DNA of 64,000 nucleotides from contig CP099843.1 in the NCBI GenBank assembly GCA_030062745.1, forward strand, positions 1,054,001 through 1,118,000, read 5' to 3'. The stretch's first letter is position 1, and every line of letters begins with the position of its first letter. This document shows positions 37,681-51,841 of this stretch, one piece after another. The notes below the pieces were generated by a model. It did not search any database and was not told the DNA's origin. It saw only the letters and a program-made list of their open reading frames with translations. Both the position numbers and the translations under genes were made by a program. The DNA comes from Capitulum mitella (Eukaryota; Arthropoda; Thecostraca; Pollicipedomorpha; Pollicipedidae).

Positions 37681-38511
37681 CAGACACGGTGTTCCGCTGG
37701 CCGGTGGCTGCCGCCGCTGCAGGGTGCCGGTGGCCGACATAAACACAGGTCGTCGCTGCGCTCCAGCGCCGAGCACACGGACCACATTTGTCGACCGAGT
37801 GACACGGTGCAGACCCCCTCTCCTCCCCCCTGGGAGGGGCGACCCGGCTCGACCCTGCAGCTGCTGATGGCGGACGAGGTCACCTGTTCCCCGGAGGCGG
37901 GGTGGCGTGGTGGGGGGGGGGGGTCAGAAGGCAGGAACTGGCGAATGTCATCTGATGGGACCAAGCGAGCGCGCATTTGCGCAGAAACGAACATATCGAA
38001 AAGTTCGTCGTTAGTCCAAGAAAACGTACGGGGCATTTTCTTGGATGCATTGTGGACAGCTTTGTGTGCCGCGCGCGGATGTGGGAAACAAAAGTTTTGC
38101 CGGGGTGCTGTCGAATTAAAGTAAAACCTGGCTGTCAAAATCGTCAAGGTCGAAAATGAAAGCACGCACGTCATGCAGTAGTCACGGTTGTTTATGACGA
38201 CGTGCCAATCCATACATCGGACACCATACTTACGGTCCAGGACCCATGATCTAGGCGAAGGCGAGGGACGTTGGTAGCGAGAGTCCACGATGACTAAGCG
38301 ACGTAGGTGGTAGAGCATCGAGGCGCGGGTCGACCTCCATGCACCAGTGCTGAAGCGGAAGGGGGGAGGGTGCAGCTATACGGAGTGACGCCCGTGGCGG
38401 GATATGCGGCAGTGACGTGGGCGACCGGCCACGGGGATGAATATCGCTGCCGACAGATGGCCGGTGCGAGGCCGGATCAGGAAGTGTTTGTGCCAAACGT
38501 GGGGGGTCCCG
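37681..38511. other. Shisa intron, no gene seen
   Basis: Moderately GC-rich sequence with a G-run at about 37913-37923. No exon is supported. Confidence 0.45.
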
Positions 38512-38880
38512 AGGTGAGTCGACAGGTCCGGGACGGAGTGGACCGGTCCGGGACGGAGTGGACAGGTCTGGGACCGGTCTGGATCAGAGTGGGTGGCGTT
38601 ATGATATGCGATAAATATATCTAATAAGTAATAATGAAATAAAAAATGCTACAATAGTGATCAAACAATAAAAGCAATAAAAACAGGAAATATGGGCAAC
38701 ATCAAAATAATAGTAGACCGGTCTAGGACGGAATGGAACAGCCTGGGAAGGAGTGGACCGGTCTGGGACGGCGTGGAACAGTCTGGGAAGGAGTGGACCG
38801 GTCTGGGACGGCGTGGACCGGTCTGGGAAGGAGAGGACCGGTTTGGGACGGAGTGGGCCGGTCTGAGAAGAGGAGGATGT
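38512..38880. repeat. split minisatellite, 20-bp unit, interrupted by AT-rich DNA
   Basis: Units of the form GGTCTGGGACGGAGTGGACC occur at 38512-38596 and 38712-38875. Between them lies about 115 bp of very AT-rich sequence unlike either flank, which looks like an insertion into one array; no clear target duplication is visible. Confidence 0.85.
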
Positions 38881-39544
38881 CGTTTTAGGGGATGATTCAG
38901 TCTAGGACAGCCAGGATGTGACGCGGCGGTAACAGTCGAGGTCGGGCTACTGGTCGGCTGCGGGCCGCCTCGTGCGCTCTCCAGCCGGGGGACGAAACGT
39001 CTCGCAGCGGACCAGGCCCTCCGGCCGGCCGCGCTCACAATTTGTGGCGGTCATTCGCGGTCTGAGTCGCTCTCAGACGCTGTTTGTGGGACCGGGCGCG
39101 TTAAAATACGGGAAGTGCGAGCCGCGAGTCTCGTACTTTATGGTCGAGATTCGGTCTTATGAGCGGGTGCCTCACGACTGACGAGCGGGCCCAGATGCTG
39201 TGGAAAATGTTTATGATGAAGTTCGGTGTTTTGTCGAGAGATAGCAAATCGGAGGCATATCACACAGCCAACAGCACGATTCCAGACGGCAGCATTGCTG
39301 CAAAGTGTTGACATTTCAGTAACGAGGGTGATGTAATTGACGTAGAATACTGCATGTTGTTCTTAAGAGTGCAAAGTATGCAGTCGTGTCAGACTTGTTC
39401 ACTGCAAAACAAACATTGCATCATCTTTTTGTGAATACTTTCGACTGATGGCAAATTTAGCGTCTTGTTTTTTTTTTGAACCTGTGTCAACATCCCTACA
39501 TTGTCATTCCCGCCCGTTACTGGCAGGAATGCCTTTGTCCACAG
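38881..39544. other. Shisa intron end
   Basis: CpG-rich to about 39180, then AT-richer to the acceptor TTTGTCCACAG. No separate feature. Confidence 0.5.
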
Positions 39545-39795
39545 TGTCGTTCACCGACTCGGTGGGCAACAGTTCGGTGTCGACAACGACGGACAACGAG
39601 CGCCAGCTGTTCATCGAGCAGTCGGTGGGCCTGCCGCCGCCCTACAACTTCAACAAGCTGAGCAACTTCGACGAGCCGCTGTCGGTGCTGTACCCGCACT
39701 CGCTGACGGCGGCCAGTGGTGACCTGGGGTCAGGTCACTACATTGCTGCCATGTCGCCCAGCGACGACAGCTTCTACCGAGCCACCAAAATGTGA
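39545..39795 (+). CDS. Shisa-family protein, paralogue 2: terminal exon with PPPY motif
   Basis: The exon starts in phase 1 after TTTGTCCACAG and encodes 82 residues before TGA at 793-795 of the 39-kb block (39793-39795). It contains FTDSVGNSSVSTTTDNERQL, the WW-binding LPPPYNF motif, a GHYIAAMSPSDD segment, and ends FYRATKM. The equivalent exon of the upstream paralogue at 342-601 shares its phase, order of blocks and length. Conservation of the TDSVGNSSVST and YR-TK blocks while the middle diverges suggests both are functional elements of the cytoplasmic tail. Confidence 0.93.
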
Positions 39796-40205
39796 GCGGG
39801 CCCCAGTCCGAGCCACAGGACGGACCGGGGCTGGAGATCGGCTATGTGGGCGGACGTCGTGAACGGAGCGGAACGGGAACGGAACGGAACGAGAACGGCT
39901 CCGTGAGACAGGACTCGCTCGTTTCCGCCCCGCACGTCGGTGATGCCCGCCGCCGTTGGGACAAAGGACAGCTCGGGGTGGAGTTGATGATGCCGTTAGG
40001 CGGCGGCAATGTTTGAAAAGCGTCTGTTTTCCACTGCGCGATGCTGCAGCACGCCGGTTCGGCGCTCGGCCAGTATCATCGCCAGGTCCGCTCTCTGCTG
40101 GCCTTTGGACAACATTGGCGCTGCAGCATCTTCCAATGTCACTTTGGCTGCCGGAAAATGGGCTTTCGGACGGTAGCCACTGTCCGGTGCCTCCCGGATG
40201 TTGGT
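39796..40205 (+). other. Shisa paralogue 2 3' UTR or flank
   Basis: GC-rich sequence with a short GGAACGGAACGG-type repeat at about 39862-39900. No AATAAA is visible nearby. Confidence 0.4.
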
Positions 40206-40490
40206 GACGTCAGAGCAGTGACGTAGAGCAGTGTGGGTACCTGCGGGCTCGGTACATTAATGACGTCAGAGCAGTGCCCCTGGTGGGCGGGCTCGTAACA
40301 TCAGTGACGTCAGAACAGTGTCCGGTATCAGGCAGCTCCGTACATCAGTGACACCAGAGATATCGGCCGGCGCCGTGCATCACCGACGTCAGAGCAGTGT
40401 CCGTGGTGTGCCGGCTCGGTACACCAGCGACGTCAGAGAAATGTCCGGTATCGGCCGCCGCCGTACATCAGCGACGTCAGAGCAGTATCC
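40206..40490. repeat. 44-bp minisatellite carrying CRE-like palindromes
   Basis: GACGTC-bearing unit starts fall at about 40206, 40262, 40306, 40350, 40385, 40429 and 40473; four of the intervals are exactly 44 bp. Three units contain TGACGTCA, the consensus cAMP-response element, and three contain CGACGTCA; one has decayed. Most are followed by GAGCAGTG. The array lies about 410 bp after the Shisa stop. Confidence 0.85.
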
Positions 40491-43400
40491 GGCATGGGCC
40501 GGCTGCGGACAGCGGTGATGTGATTAAAAGGTTCCGGATGGCATCTTTCGCAGCGTGCGAAACCGGAGATTAACGCCAGCCGGCTCCAGTCGAGCTTTCT
40601 CTGGCCGGGTACTGCCGCAGTCTGCCCGTGTGATATGAATGAATGATGTGTCGCCCCAGCAGCTGACCGTGTAAATAGGTTGGCGTATATACGCATTGTA
40701 TCATATGCGTGGACGAGTGGCGAGGCCCTCGCTCTCCAAGCATTAACTTATCTCTCCCGTGTTTATTTATTTGTGGCGAGGAAGAATGGAGAACGCTCGT
40801 GTTATCGTTTTTAGATGTCAAGGCGCGGGCATTCTGTTTCAGCGAACGTTTTGACGTTGTAACCGTCATAGTCATCGACCAATGTAAGGGCTATTACGCT
40901 TACGAATGGACATCACGCTTGGTGTCACCCCGTTTTGTGTATGAATCCGTCACGTTGCAAACGCTTAGTAGTCATGCCAAGAGATGCTAAGTCAGGAACT
41001 TCACCAGCCCCATTTCGAGCACACGTATCTGTGCTTGCACTCATGTTATGATTACGATTGTCATAGTATTGTGTTGAGTACTTAATAACAATTGCTGCAC
41101 TCCGCCGTTATCGCAAACCACATGTGCGTCTGGCGTCCTGGTGCATCGCCCGATGAACTGTGTGGGGTGCATGCCAGTAGCACAAATCAAGACAGGATGT
41201 CACGGCTACAGTGACAGATGTTCTGCTATCTCAGGCGCACGGCCAGTGATACCGCGGCTTATTTGTAATATGCTTCGGTGAAACCAAGTCATTTGATTGT
41301 TGGGGCTTCATGCGTCAGCCTCAAGCAAATTTTAGACCAGGTACATGCGTGGATGTTTCGTTGGGTAAAAATGGACGAATCATCAGCGTTAACAGTTGCT
41401 GCAGGAGGCTTCCGGTGGAAACGGCTATGGTGAGTTGGTCCCCTAGAAGTGCAGAGCCCAGTGTGAGGATGCTTAGCTTGTCTCTTCTCTTCAGAAATAC
41501 ACGTGAATACAAAGCAGATTTTGCGCGGCCCACCAGGTGCCAGGTGTACTAGCCCTGTCCGGAAAACTGAGTGTGGATGGCGTGTTATTCGTCCGCTACT
41601 GAAGCCAGGGAGGGGGAGAACCGATCAAATGACCTTTGGTCGTATTATTACCATTAATGTAGTTTTGCCAACGAAATGTATTCCACTTATCCAGACACAT
41701 TTTCAGTCTGCTGAGTCTCCTGTGCCACCTTAACACGATCGTGGGATCTGGCCTAGCGAGATCAAGACAAGGTAAACATGTCTCCGTACGTCAGCATCAG
41801 CGGTCATTTCGGCCAGTCATTCGGCGGGAACAGAAGCTGCGCCAAGATGGCGGCTCCCGGACGCAGCACGCCGGACTGCAGTGGGCGGTGTGCGCCGGTG
41901 GACGCGGCCATTGTCTGCGGACACAGTCTGTGCATTAGAGCGGCTGGACGGCAGCCAGCTCGGGAGCCACCCACTCTGGATAATCAACAAACCGCCTCCA
42001 AACGGCAGCCGACACATGGAACGGGGTCAAAAGCCGACACTGGAAACACGGACGCTCTTCTTCTCGCACCAGCTCCTACGTACGTTTCCGTTTTCTGTTG
42101 TCTTTTTCCCACTCCGGATTTTATCGTCCATATCCTTGTATTTTTTTCAGTTTTGCTGAATTTCGTTTCCACTCAAGATTTGGTCTGAACATTCAGTAAC
42201 AAGGTAAACGACAATGTGTGACTTCAGGCCACTGGAAACTGGAAGCTCATGTCCCATTGAACGCATTTACTAGCCAGGCTCTTGGTGACTTAAGGAGCGT
42301 GACGCTCAAGGCGACCTCTAAGCAACTGATAGCTGTGTTTACATTGCGTCGTACTTTTAAACAGTCAGGAGAATGATTTACGGTCCTCAGCTCTGCCGAA
42401 GGATTCGCATAAATTTTTGCGTCTTGGAATGTTTTGCAAGGCCACGTCGCAAGAACGATGCGTTACGTCTCTTCGGAACACGATACGAGTGTCTTGCGAA
42501 TATATTTATTACCGTTAGTATCGCTTATTATCGTTGATATTTTAGATTCGTTTTACTTGGTTTCAGTCCTTTTCTCCGCGACAGATACCGGATCGTGCAT
42601 GCAACAACCGTCGTAGAATCAAACGTGTTTTTTTATTTTCGGCCATTTGGACACAGCAGGCTTTTAGAGCCGTGTTTCTGTGAACTGCACGGCGCCCGGC
42701 TCCGACTTTTGATCTGCTGAGCCTGCATGCGACCATGAGCGGGACGATTGGTGCGTCCGCCTGCCGGGAGCCTGCCTGCCGGGGACAGGAACGCCGTACA
42801 CACGGTCACGGCTAACTGTCAGGAGGGAGCGGAGTCAGACGTGAAGACGTGACCCCGCATCACGTACCACATCCAGGGCAGGGCGACCCGGCCCGTAAGG
42901 CATCCAACAGGGCAGCTGTCTTCATCGCTCGGCAACCGAAGGGGAAACGAGAAGCGGCTACGACCAGGCCTACAGACAGCCGTCGGCGGCCGGGGGGGGG
43001 GGAGGGGGCAGTTACGAGCAGACTTACAGAGAACCCGAGTCAACAATGAGTCAGAACTCGGTTTGGGCTGCAGAATGACATAACCGGGCTTCCAGGAATC
43101 GGGCGTTTCGCTGGAAAACAGCCCGAGCAAGCAGGCGTCTTTGTCGCGCATCTGTTTCTCAGCCCGCTGGAAATGCGCTTTTCGGAACGATGCTTCCTCG
43201 CAAACCGGTGATGACAACGCGCATGAAAAAGAGCTGGTTTTTGTTACCCATTGGTTCAGTGCTCCTTTGTGATGTGACGGAGCTTAGTTCCGTTGCATCC
43301 TTTCATTTGAATGTGACTTGCATTCAGTCTCAATGCAATGACACCCGGACTCTGTTCTCCGTCCTGAGAGGTCCTCGGCTCGCAGTCCGGACCTCATGGC

Positions 43401-44284
43401 CGGCAAGGCTGCAGACCAGAGCACCAGAGCACCAGAGCAGACCACCGGAGCACCGATCCTGGCCTCCGTCTGCCGGCCCTCAGTCGCGCTGAATCGGAGT
43501 GCTCGCCTACGCGGACCGTCTGACCGCTGCCGCGGCATTGCCAGCGGGCCGTCGGTCTGCGGCGCGCCGTGCGGTCGAGCTCGCGAGCGGCGGCGGCGGC
43601 GGCGCGTCGGTCGCGACGCTGGCAAATGTCGGCTGACGCCTAAATCGGGCGGCGACCCGAGCAAAAAGGGCCGCGCCAGCGCACGTGATTTTACAGCCGG
43701 CCGCCTGATGAAATCATGGCAGCGCGCCGCCGGGCCGGGCCAGCTGTGGGAACAGCACGACGGTGCGCAGGGGGCGCTACACAAAGCGGCCGCTGAGCAG
43801 GCCTGTTGCCTTTTACAGCCCGGCGGGGCAATTCGGCGTCAAGTGCGCCGTTAAACGGATCCCTCGGCCGGCCGTTATGGAGTAACAGCCCGCGGTCCGA
43901 TGAAGACGTAATTCACTCCATGTGTGGAGGTCGGCTGGCATTAGTTCACACGCGCCGAGATGGCACACTCGTAGGCCAGACGCACGCTCAGGCTGCCAGA
44001 TGTCTGAATTTCTAGTCTCGTCCTCCTAAACTCTGACGAAACTGAAAATAATAATCGTGAAATGAATGGCTCGAGGATCAGGGTGAATTATTACCGCAGT
44101 CATTATCCAGCGCACTATCTATCGGACAGGTCAAGAGGGAACGCGCTTCAATAGGAACCAGAGTTTCCCATGCGATTTGGCTGAAAGTTGCAGACGACAC
44201 GCTGAAAAACGATGGAAACTGCCAAATACTCATGTAGTTTTTACTACGGGTTAGAAAAATCCACGCTCATGTTTTTCGAAATAA
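40491..44284. other. spacer after Shisa, no gene seen
   Basis: CpG-rich blocks occur at about 42840-43060 and 43380-43870, the latter with overlapping GC-rich frames of no known family. The rest is ordinary. A promoter in the 43.4-43.9 kb block is possible but no transcript can be assigned. Confidence 0.4.
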
Positions 44285-44660
44285 TACAGGAACGGGTCAA
44301 GATATTAGTATAGAATTCCATACTGATAATTTCTTTTGGTATGTAAGGGTCCATACCAAAGCAGCGTCGTAGCCAGGGGGGCCATGGGGGCCATGCCACC
44401 CCCAAACCAAGCGGTCTACACTAGACATATGGCGATTTCGCACGAATACGAAATAGGTATCATATATGTGTTGCAAAAGCAAACATTATATGCATTCCTG
44501 TGGGTCACAGATGAGGACAGTTACGGAACATTGCTGCTTTTTGCTAGAAATCTTGTCATATGGCAGTGGCATATAAAAAAATTTGACATTTGCCCCCTCT
44601 CCCGGGAAATCCTGGCTACGAGCCTGTACCAAAGGCATACAAAGTTACTTCCCTGTCTAC
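44285..44660 (+). repeat. dispersed repeat copy, interrupted by a hAT MITE
   Basis: Apart from the insertion at 44362-44626 this matches 4249-4360, including AATTCCATAC, the TTTGGTATG...CATACCAAA inverted repeat and ATACAAAGTTA. Homology fades after CCCTGTCTAC. Confidence 0.75.
44362..44626. mobile_element. hAT-like MITE, 265 bp, with exact 8-bp target duplication
   Basis: TACCAAAG at 44354-44361 and 44627-44634 flanks the element exactly. The left end CAGCGTCGTAGCCAGG and inverted right end CAGGCTCGTAGCCAGG match at 14 of 16 and begin with CAG, as hAT ends do. Removing the insert and one TACCAAAG restores the arrangement seen at about 4343-4352, so the older copy is an empty paralogous site. 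There is no coding capacity. Confidence 0.92.
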
Positions 44661-44958
44661 TTTCCATCATCCAATTGCTGCGCACGGAATACGACTTGCG
44701 CACGGAATCAAGTGGGTGCCATACCTCGTGAAAGTGATTGGGGAAAAGATAAGAAAAATTTGGTATGCGTGACCCAAGCCGTTAGCATAGCGAAAAACGG
44801 ATGAGGTTTCCAAAGAGCACCGACAATGCGAGGGCTTAACAGCACTCAGACCCAGCAAACTGAAAAATGCCAGTAACGAAAATTCCTACGCTCTTCTGTT
44901 GACTTGAACTGACTAAGTGGTGTGCTGGTAGTCATAACGCAGACGCAAGCCATACTAC

Positions 44959-46800
<1,842 letters not shown>

Positions 46801-46836
46801 GACTGCCAGTCGGCGCGATTTTTTTTCAAATTTAAC

Positions 46837-47179
46837 CTATCTATGAACGTGATAAAAAATATCGGCATCTTCGCGTAGTCAATATGCTTCCATGCTGGTA
46901 ATTCTTTCGGAGCTCAGATCACGCAATTATCGACAACATATTTTCACAAACTTCCTTAAAAGCCTACCATTTTACTGTTTCTGGCAAATGTCATATCCCA
47001 ATGCTTGCGTAGGGGGATGGCGGAAAGGTCGCCAATGCGATAATTTAAGGACGGCAAAAGTGCTATGGCGTCAATCCAAAAACAGTCTTATCATAAAACC
47101 GTTGCTAATTGTCCAGACACAGGCACATTTTGTTCCGTGGCTTCTAAGTGGGGCAAGCCAGCAAGTAACATCCGTCGTC
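46837..47179. other. spacer, no feature seen
   Basis: Anonymous AT-rich sequence between two elements. Confidence 0.5.
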
Positions 47180-48397
47180 GCTTCTTTTTTACGTTTCCTT
47201 ATGGGGGTTTACAAGCCCCCTCCCAGTTTTTTCGCTCGCCATTTCCAGGGTCTTTGAAGTAACTTCTAACTTCTCGAAACTTCATGACTTCTGCTACCGA
47301 TTCTTCCTATGTATGGTGTCAAATTTTCATAACCTTATTTTGTACAATGGTGGCCAAGGTTTTAGGAGACACCTCAAGGGATTTGTGGCACTGTTGAAGG
47401 GATGTGTAAAAAATGACTGCCAAAACTGCAGTTTATGAACTAGAGCTCAAAACATTCTGAGTATATGTTTAAGTAACAGGGCAAACATAGAACAATATTT
47501 TTTTTTGATCCGAGATCACTTCACAAGTTCAATTAGGGATCAAGTCAAAGTTTGGTTTTGCGGAAAATTTTTGACGTTAGCTTTCAAAATGCAAATTCCA
47601 GAACGGAATGATCCAGCACAGTGTCCTCTACTTGTGTTTGAGGGTTTCAGGTAAATATCCGATGGGGTCACGGAGCTGCGCCCTAAAATGTCCATGCATA
47701 CTGTATATCACGACAGCCAAAATAGGACTTTTGGAAATGCAGTCAATCAAAATGATTGAAAACGCTTTCACACACTATGTAATGAGCCCAAGATCATTCA
47801 ACTTGACTCTGAGGTCATTTGAGGCTAGTCAAGGTCAAAAGCAGTAGGTTGGCCTGATGAACATGCGACCATGTACTTTTTGATTAACCCGACACCACTT
47901 CCTCATCTCCCTGGGGTTGCTTATGCCAACATTATGTAAACAATGGAATTTGCTTTGTGCCTTTTTACTATAACATCACTAGAAAAGGCTAAAAAATCTT
48001 TTCAACTTGAATGCTAATTCAGTCTGCAAGAAAACATTCATCCCGTTTAGCAAGCACTGCGAGCACCTCCGAATTTTCTTTTAAACATATGGGCCAATGG
48101 GAAAAGTCCCATCAGTTAGTCTCGATTCATGCCAATTGCACCAAAATCGGTCGATAAACCATGGAGTTATAACAAGCAAAACCATACCCACCTTTCTGAT
48201 CTTTTTGCCTCTGTATCTATCCACTCTTTTCCAAGATCTTCAAAACGTCTTTCTGTCAAATTGTAGTTAACGTCATGGAAAATCGACTGTCGTTCATTGC
48301 GATGAAATCGACCGGGACGTTCTCGAGGGGGATGGGGGGTCATAAACCCCTCATACGGGAATGCACCCTCGCGTTCTGGGTACGGCAATAGGGCTAA
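47180..48397 (+). mobile_element. piggyBac-like non-autonomous element, copy 2
   Basis: Co-linear with 28090-29250 and 58909-60062. The right end, read inverted, is CCCTATTGCCGTACC, close to CCCTATCCCCGGAGAG of the 60-kb copy; the expected TTAA has become CTAA. The left end is decayed around TTATGGGGGTTTACAAGCCC. The minus-strand open frame at 48703-48167 overlaps the right end and has no recognisable domain. Confidence 0.65.
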
Positions 48398-49353
48398 GGC
48401 CAATGCCAGTGTTAACCTCACGAACTGGCCGTGTTTTTGACCATGCTCAGCTGGGAAACATTCTCCAGCCAAGGGCACTGCGTTCGCGAACGCCACCCTT
48501 TTGCGGTTGCGTGACTCTTCGTCAGTATTAACGAGGGCGTAACACCCGAGAGGAGGTACTAAACCCTGCCAGACCCAGCGTAAGTAAATTAGAACGGCAC
48601 GCACGAGAAGGTAAGGGTGAAGAGGTTCAGAACCACGCCGGAGAAAATGCGCTAGGAACGAAACAGCAGTTGGAGGGAAAAGGAACAAGTCGATGTACTG
48701 CACACGCTAAAAATTATCAGCGTCAGTGAGAGAAGGCAGAGGTGAACGGTGGCCACTGGATTTCCTCATCCAGAACATTCTGATGGTTCACGTTGGGTTT
48801 GCGGTATCGGATCAACCAGCACGGCTGCCCGTATAGTTCTTAATGCCGTCCTCTGAACACCTGACATGAACAGTACTTCAAAAAGCGTTAGATTTCTGGG
48901 GGCCAAGTGTGCCCAGTGTGATCTAAAAACAAAGCCCTACAGTCGCAAAAGGCCCTCCCTTTCAAGGAAGTCTTCCGTAAAGGAATTCACATTTTGTGAC
49001 AGCTGAAACGAGCTTCCCTGGATGAGGTTTTAAAGGTCCAGTTTACGTGTCAGATACACCACTGGATCGCCTAGCGCGATTCGAGGGTTCGATAACAGCC
49101 AGTCCGTTCACAGCATTTGGCCCGCGTCTTCTCCTCCATTTCCAGAGATAACCATACTGATCAAGAGGTGTATTGGCCCCTGCAGGATCGACAGGTATTG
49201 TTGTCAATTTAAGTGCAAAAACAGAACACAATTACGATAACAGCTACCGCATTTCATGATCTGCATACACCTCTAAGACGCACGTCTCGGCGTTGAGATT
49301 TTGTCCGTATGGTGGCGCTAGTGGGCTGCCGATAGATGGCGGTCAGGAGACAT
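48398..49353. other. downstream flank of the kinase gene
   Basis: Must contain the kinase 3' UTR next to 49353. No polyadenylation hexamer is evident on the minus strand within about 600 bp. No other gene is supported. Confidence 0.4.
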
Positions 49354-49474
49354 TCAGTCCTCGTAGACCCAGTTGGCGGTGGCGGACGTCCAGCCGACCA
49401 GTTCCTCGGGCTTGAACCACAGGTCGATCTCCTTCTCAGCAGACTTGACTGAGTCCGAGCCGTGCACGATGTTA
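49354..49474 (-). CDS. NME (awd-type): nucleoside diphosphate kinase, coding exon 3
   Basis: The minus-strand acceptor TCGGTTCACAG precedes T, completing Arg115, then [20 protein letters not shown] and a 19-residue C-terminus ending ANWVYED and TGA. It contains the active-site motif N-[IV]-x-H-G-[ST]-D: His119 is the residue phosphorylated during the ping-pong reaction. The length and end of the protein match cytosolic group I NDP kinases, which usually end YE; here one Asp is added. Confidence 0.97.
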
Positions 49475-50831
49475 CTGTGAACCGAGAGCGGTGACATGTC
49501 AACACGAGAATGACGAAAAACGATACACACAAATACAACCACCCTGTCTCGCGCTGGTCTGGACGGAACTGCAATGTGAAACATCATTCTTCGCAGGAAC
49601 TTCTCGAGGCAATACTGACCACTGAAATCGCAATAAATACACACAAAATTTACCCGCCATTTACTAAAATATTCCATGTCAATTAGTTATTGTTCTACTC
49701 TCTTCTTTACAATCACAGGCCGAGGACAAAAGCAAGACCAACTGCATCGCGGGAAAGGTGACGGACGCGTCAGTCCGTATCCCATTAAAAACCTTTAAGC
49801 CATCCCTAAGACCACAAGAGTGCTCGATTCGTTGAGTCCTGGCTGTCCCGCACTGCTCCAGCCGACTAAGCGGCCTGCTATTTCCCACCACGGCTGTTCT
49901 TTCCTCCAGACTTCCTGGGAAGCCATCGTTTGTCACGCAATGCAAGGTTGCGGACACTGAAACGGCCCCCAGAATCACGCCAGCCGACATGAAGGGGAAA
50001 ATACGACAGAATTGGCAATATTCCCAGTCCGGAAAGAAAGATGGAAATGGTCTCTGCAGCAGCTGAAAAAGGCCGAAAAATCCCGGCGATCGGGCCCTGC
50101 GCCAACAACAGCCGCTGGGAACGTTGACGCCATCTCGAGGTACGGTAGTAGTACAACCTATGATGCCTCATTTCTTGATCAGGCGCCCCGAGACTTCGTG
50201 CAGATACATCTAAGTTAGTTGTTATTAGCAGCCGAGGGGACACCACAAGCGACATATCTATGGAACGATACATGCCGACCACCATGTACGCATTTCAATG
50301 CACTCTGTGACTTACAAATCTACCTCACATGGCCAGCGGGACAACGAGAAAAATGCACTGCCCACACCAGCTTTTCTCGCTGTTTTTCCAAGAAACCATT
50401 GTAATCGGATATTTTGAACCGGAGAATTTGAAACGCGTTGGAGAATTCTTCTGGTTACTTGATGTCTGAAACCTGTACCGTCCAAAGACACTCATTTGAT
50501 CCACTGAGCTGTCGCTAAGGTGAAATGATGTTCAACACTTTCGCAAACAAAATGGCCACAGTTTCAGGAACGGAATCGGCCACTTCTGATCGTGCCGCAC
50601 GCAATTCTTACCTACACAGGCAACAGAATGTCCCATATATGGGGAAGGACTTTTCTGGGAAACGACCAGACTTTTAAGGTCCAGAATTCAAACTCAGTGA
50701 AGCATGCTGTCGGACCCTGACCCCAAGGGTTCCCAGATATGGAGTATTTTGATGGTGATGTTTGTGTTTTAGACAGGGTTTCGACTACCGCCGCCATTTC
50801 GCGCTTGTCACAAGGGCTATCTAATCCAGAT
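49475..50831. other. kinase intron 2, 3' half
   Basis: Intron with ordinary CpG content. Just left of the LINE fragment, at 50743-50800, lies its probable 3' UTR (minus strand GAAACCCTGTCTAAAACACA then AACATCACCATC). Confidence 0.5.
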
Positions 50832-51540
50832 TTATATACCTAGTCCCAGTCCAATCGCAGTCAAACACTGTGTTACGATACCAAGCTCAGTATCAGAAAA
50901 TCCACCTATAAGGGACGCCAGAGCCACGGGGAGACCACAGAATATCTGTCTTTCTGAGCTGAGCAGAGTGCAATCGACAATCACGTGCCTCACATCTTAA
51001 CAAGTCGCCAAACCTCTCACAAGCGGGAACATCTGCTATGCTGACCAGTCGAAATTTGTGTGCGATGTAGGCATGGCCGATGTGGAGACGGTCAGTGATT
51101 TCTTCTTGTCTAGCCTTTCGGACAGAGGACGCCCAGCTCCCCGCCCCAGGCTCGACAGCCTTCAACTTACTCCTGCTGCTCTCCTGGTCCCACATCCTCT
51201 GCCACTCGGCGCGCATAAGGCATTTTGTGACGGCATAAAAGTCACCGGCGGGGGCCTGAATCGTCTCATCTGGGGGAGGCAGTGTGGCGGCCTTCGCTGC
51301 CTGGTCAGCGGATTCATTGCCAGCGAGGCCCACGTTGCTGAGGATCCAGACCAAAGTGACCAGTTTCACGGGCAGCTTTCAAGGATCTGACCCGTCCTAA
51401 GATCAGCTGGGTTCGCCGTGTCTCTGAGGCAGAAGCGTTCTGGAGAGATAAAACGGAACTAAGAAAATCGGCCAATATGGTCGATGACAACAGCTCCAAA
51501 TGTGAAATACAGTCGAGACGGCTTAGAAGAGCGCACTGAA
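50832..51540 (-). pseudogene. LINE fragment: RNase H domain and ORF2 end, frameshifted
   Basis: Minus-strand frames encode parts of a non-LTR retrotransposon RNase H domain: LSSVLSLQNAS, then VGLAGNESADQAAKAA (the conserved G-N-E-x-A-D motif), then a region ending in HVIVDCTLLSS before a stop at about 50832. The frame shifts at least twice, near 51370 and near 51000, so it is dead. The organisation resembles Jockey/I-group elements. A CTAAAACACAAACATCACC tail on the minus strand marks the 3' end. It lies in kinase intron 2 in the same orientation as the gene. Confidence 0.85.
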
Positions 51541-51841
51541 GCAGCGGTGAAAACAGCTGGAACTGGTGGCATTGCTACCTGTCCACCGATATATCGGCGG
51601 AACCAGTACGTTGTGACGTTTTTGACCCGTCAAGGGGGCGGATCCATTGTGAGTGCTCGATATTAGTTTCTGAGCTTCCTGCCTCCGCTCGACAGCCGAA
51701 GCAGAGTTCTTTGAGAAACGATTACGGGGTACTTTGTTCCACGCACCGCACCCAGTTACCATGGAAGACCTCTATCGTGCCGAGGACGTCCACAACCAGT
51801 CCGCTGGTGACCGGCTGCTTCTTTCTGTATCTCGCCAGTGC

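Noticed and set aside
35924..37687. 587-codon minus-strand open frame of repeated Arg/Trp/Val/Glu peptides
   Set aside because: It is the 26-bp minisatellite read through; since 26 is not a multiple of 3 all three frames stay open. There is no splice context or known domain.
48167..48703. 178-codon minus-strand open frame
   Set aside because: It overlaps the end of a piggyBac-like non-autonomous element and unique flank, with no transposase or other motif.
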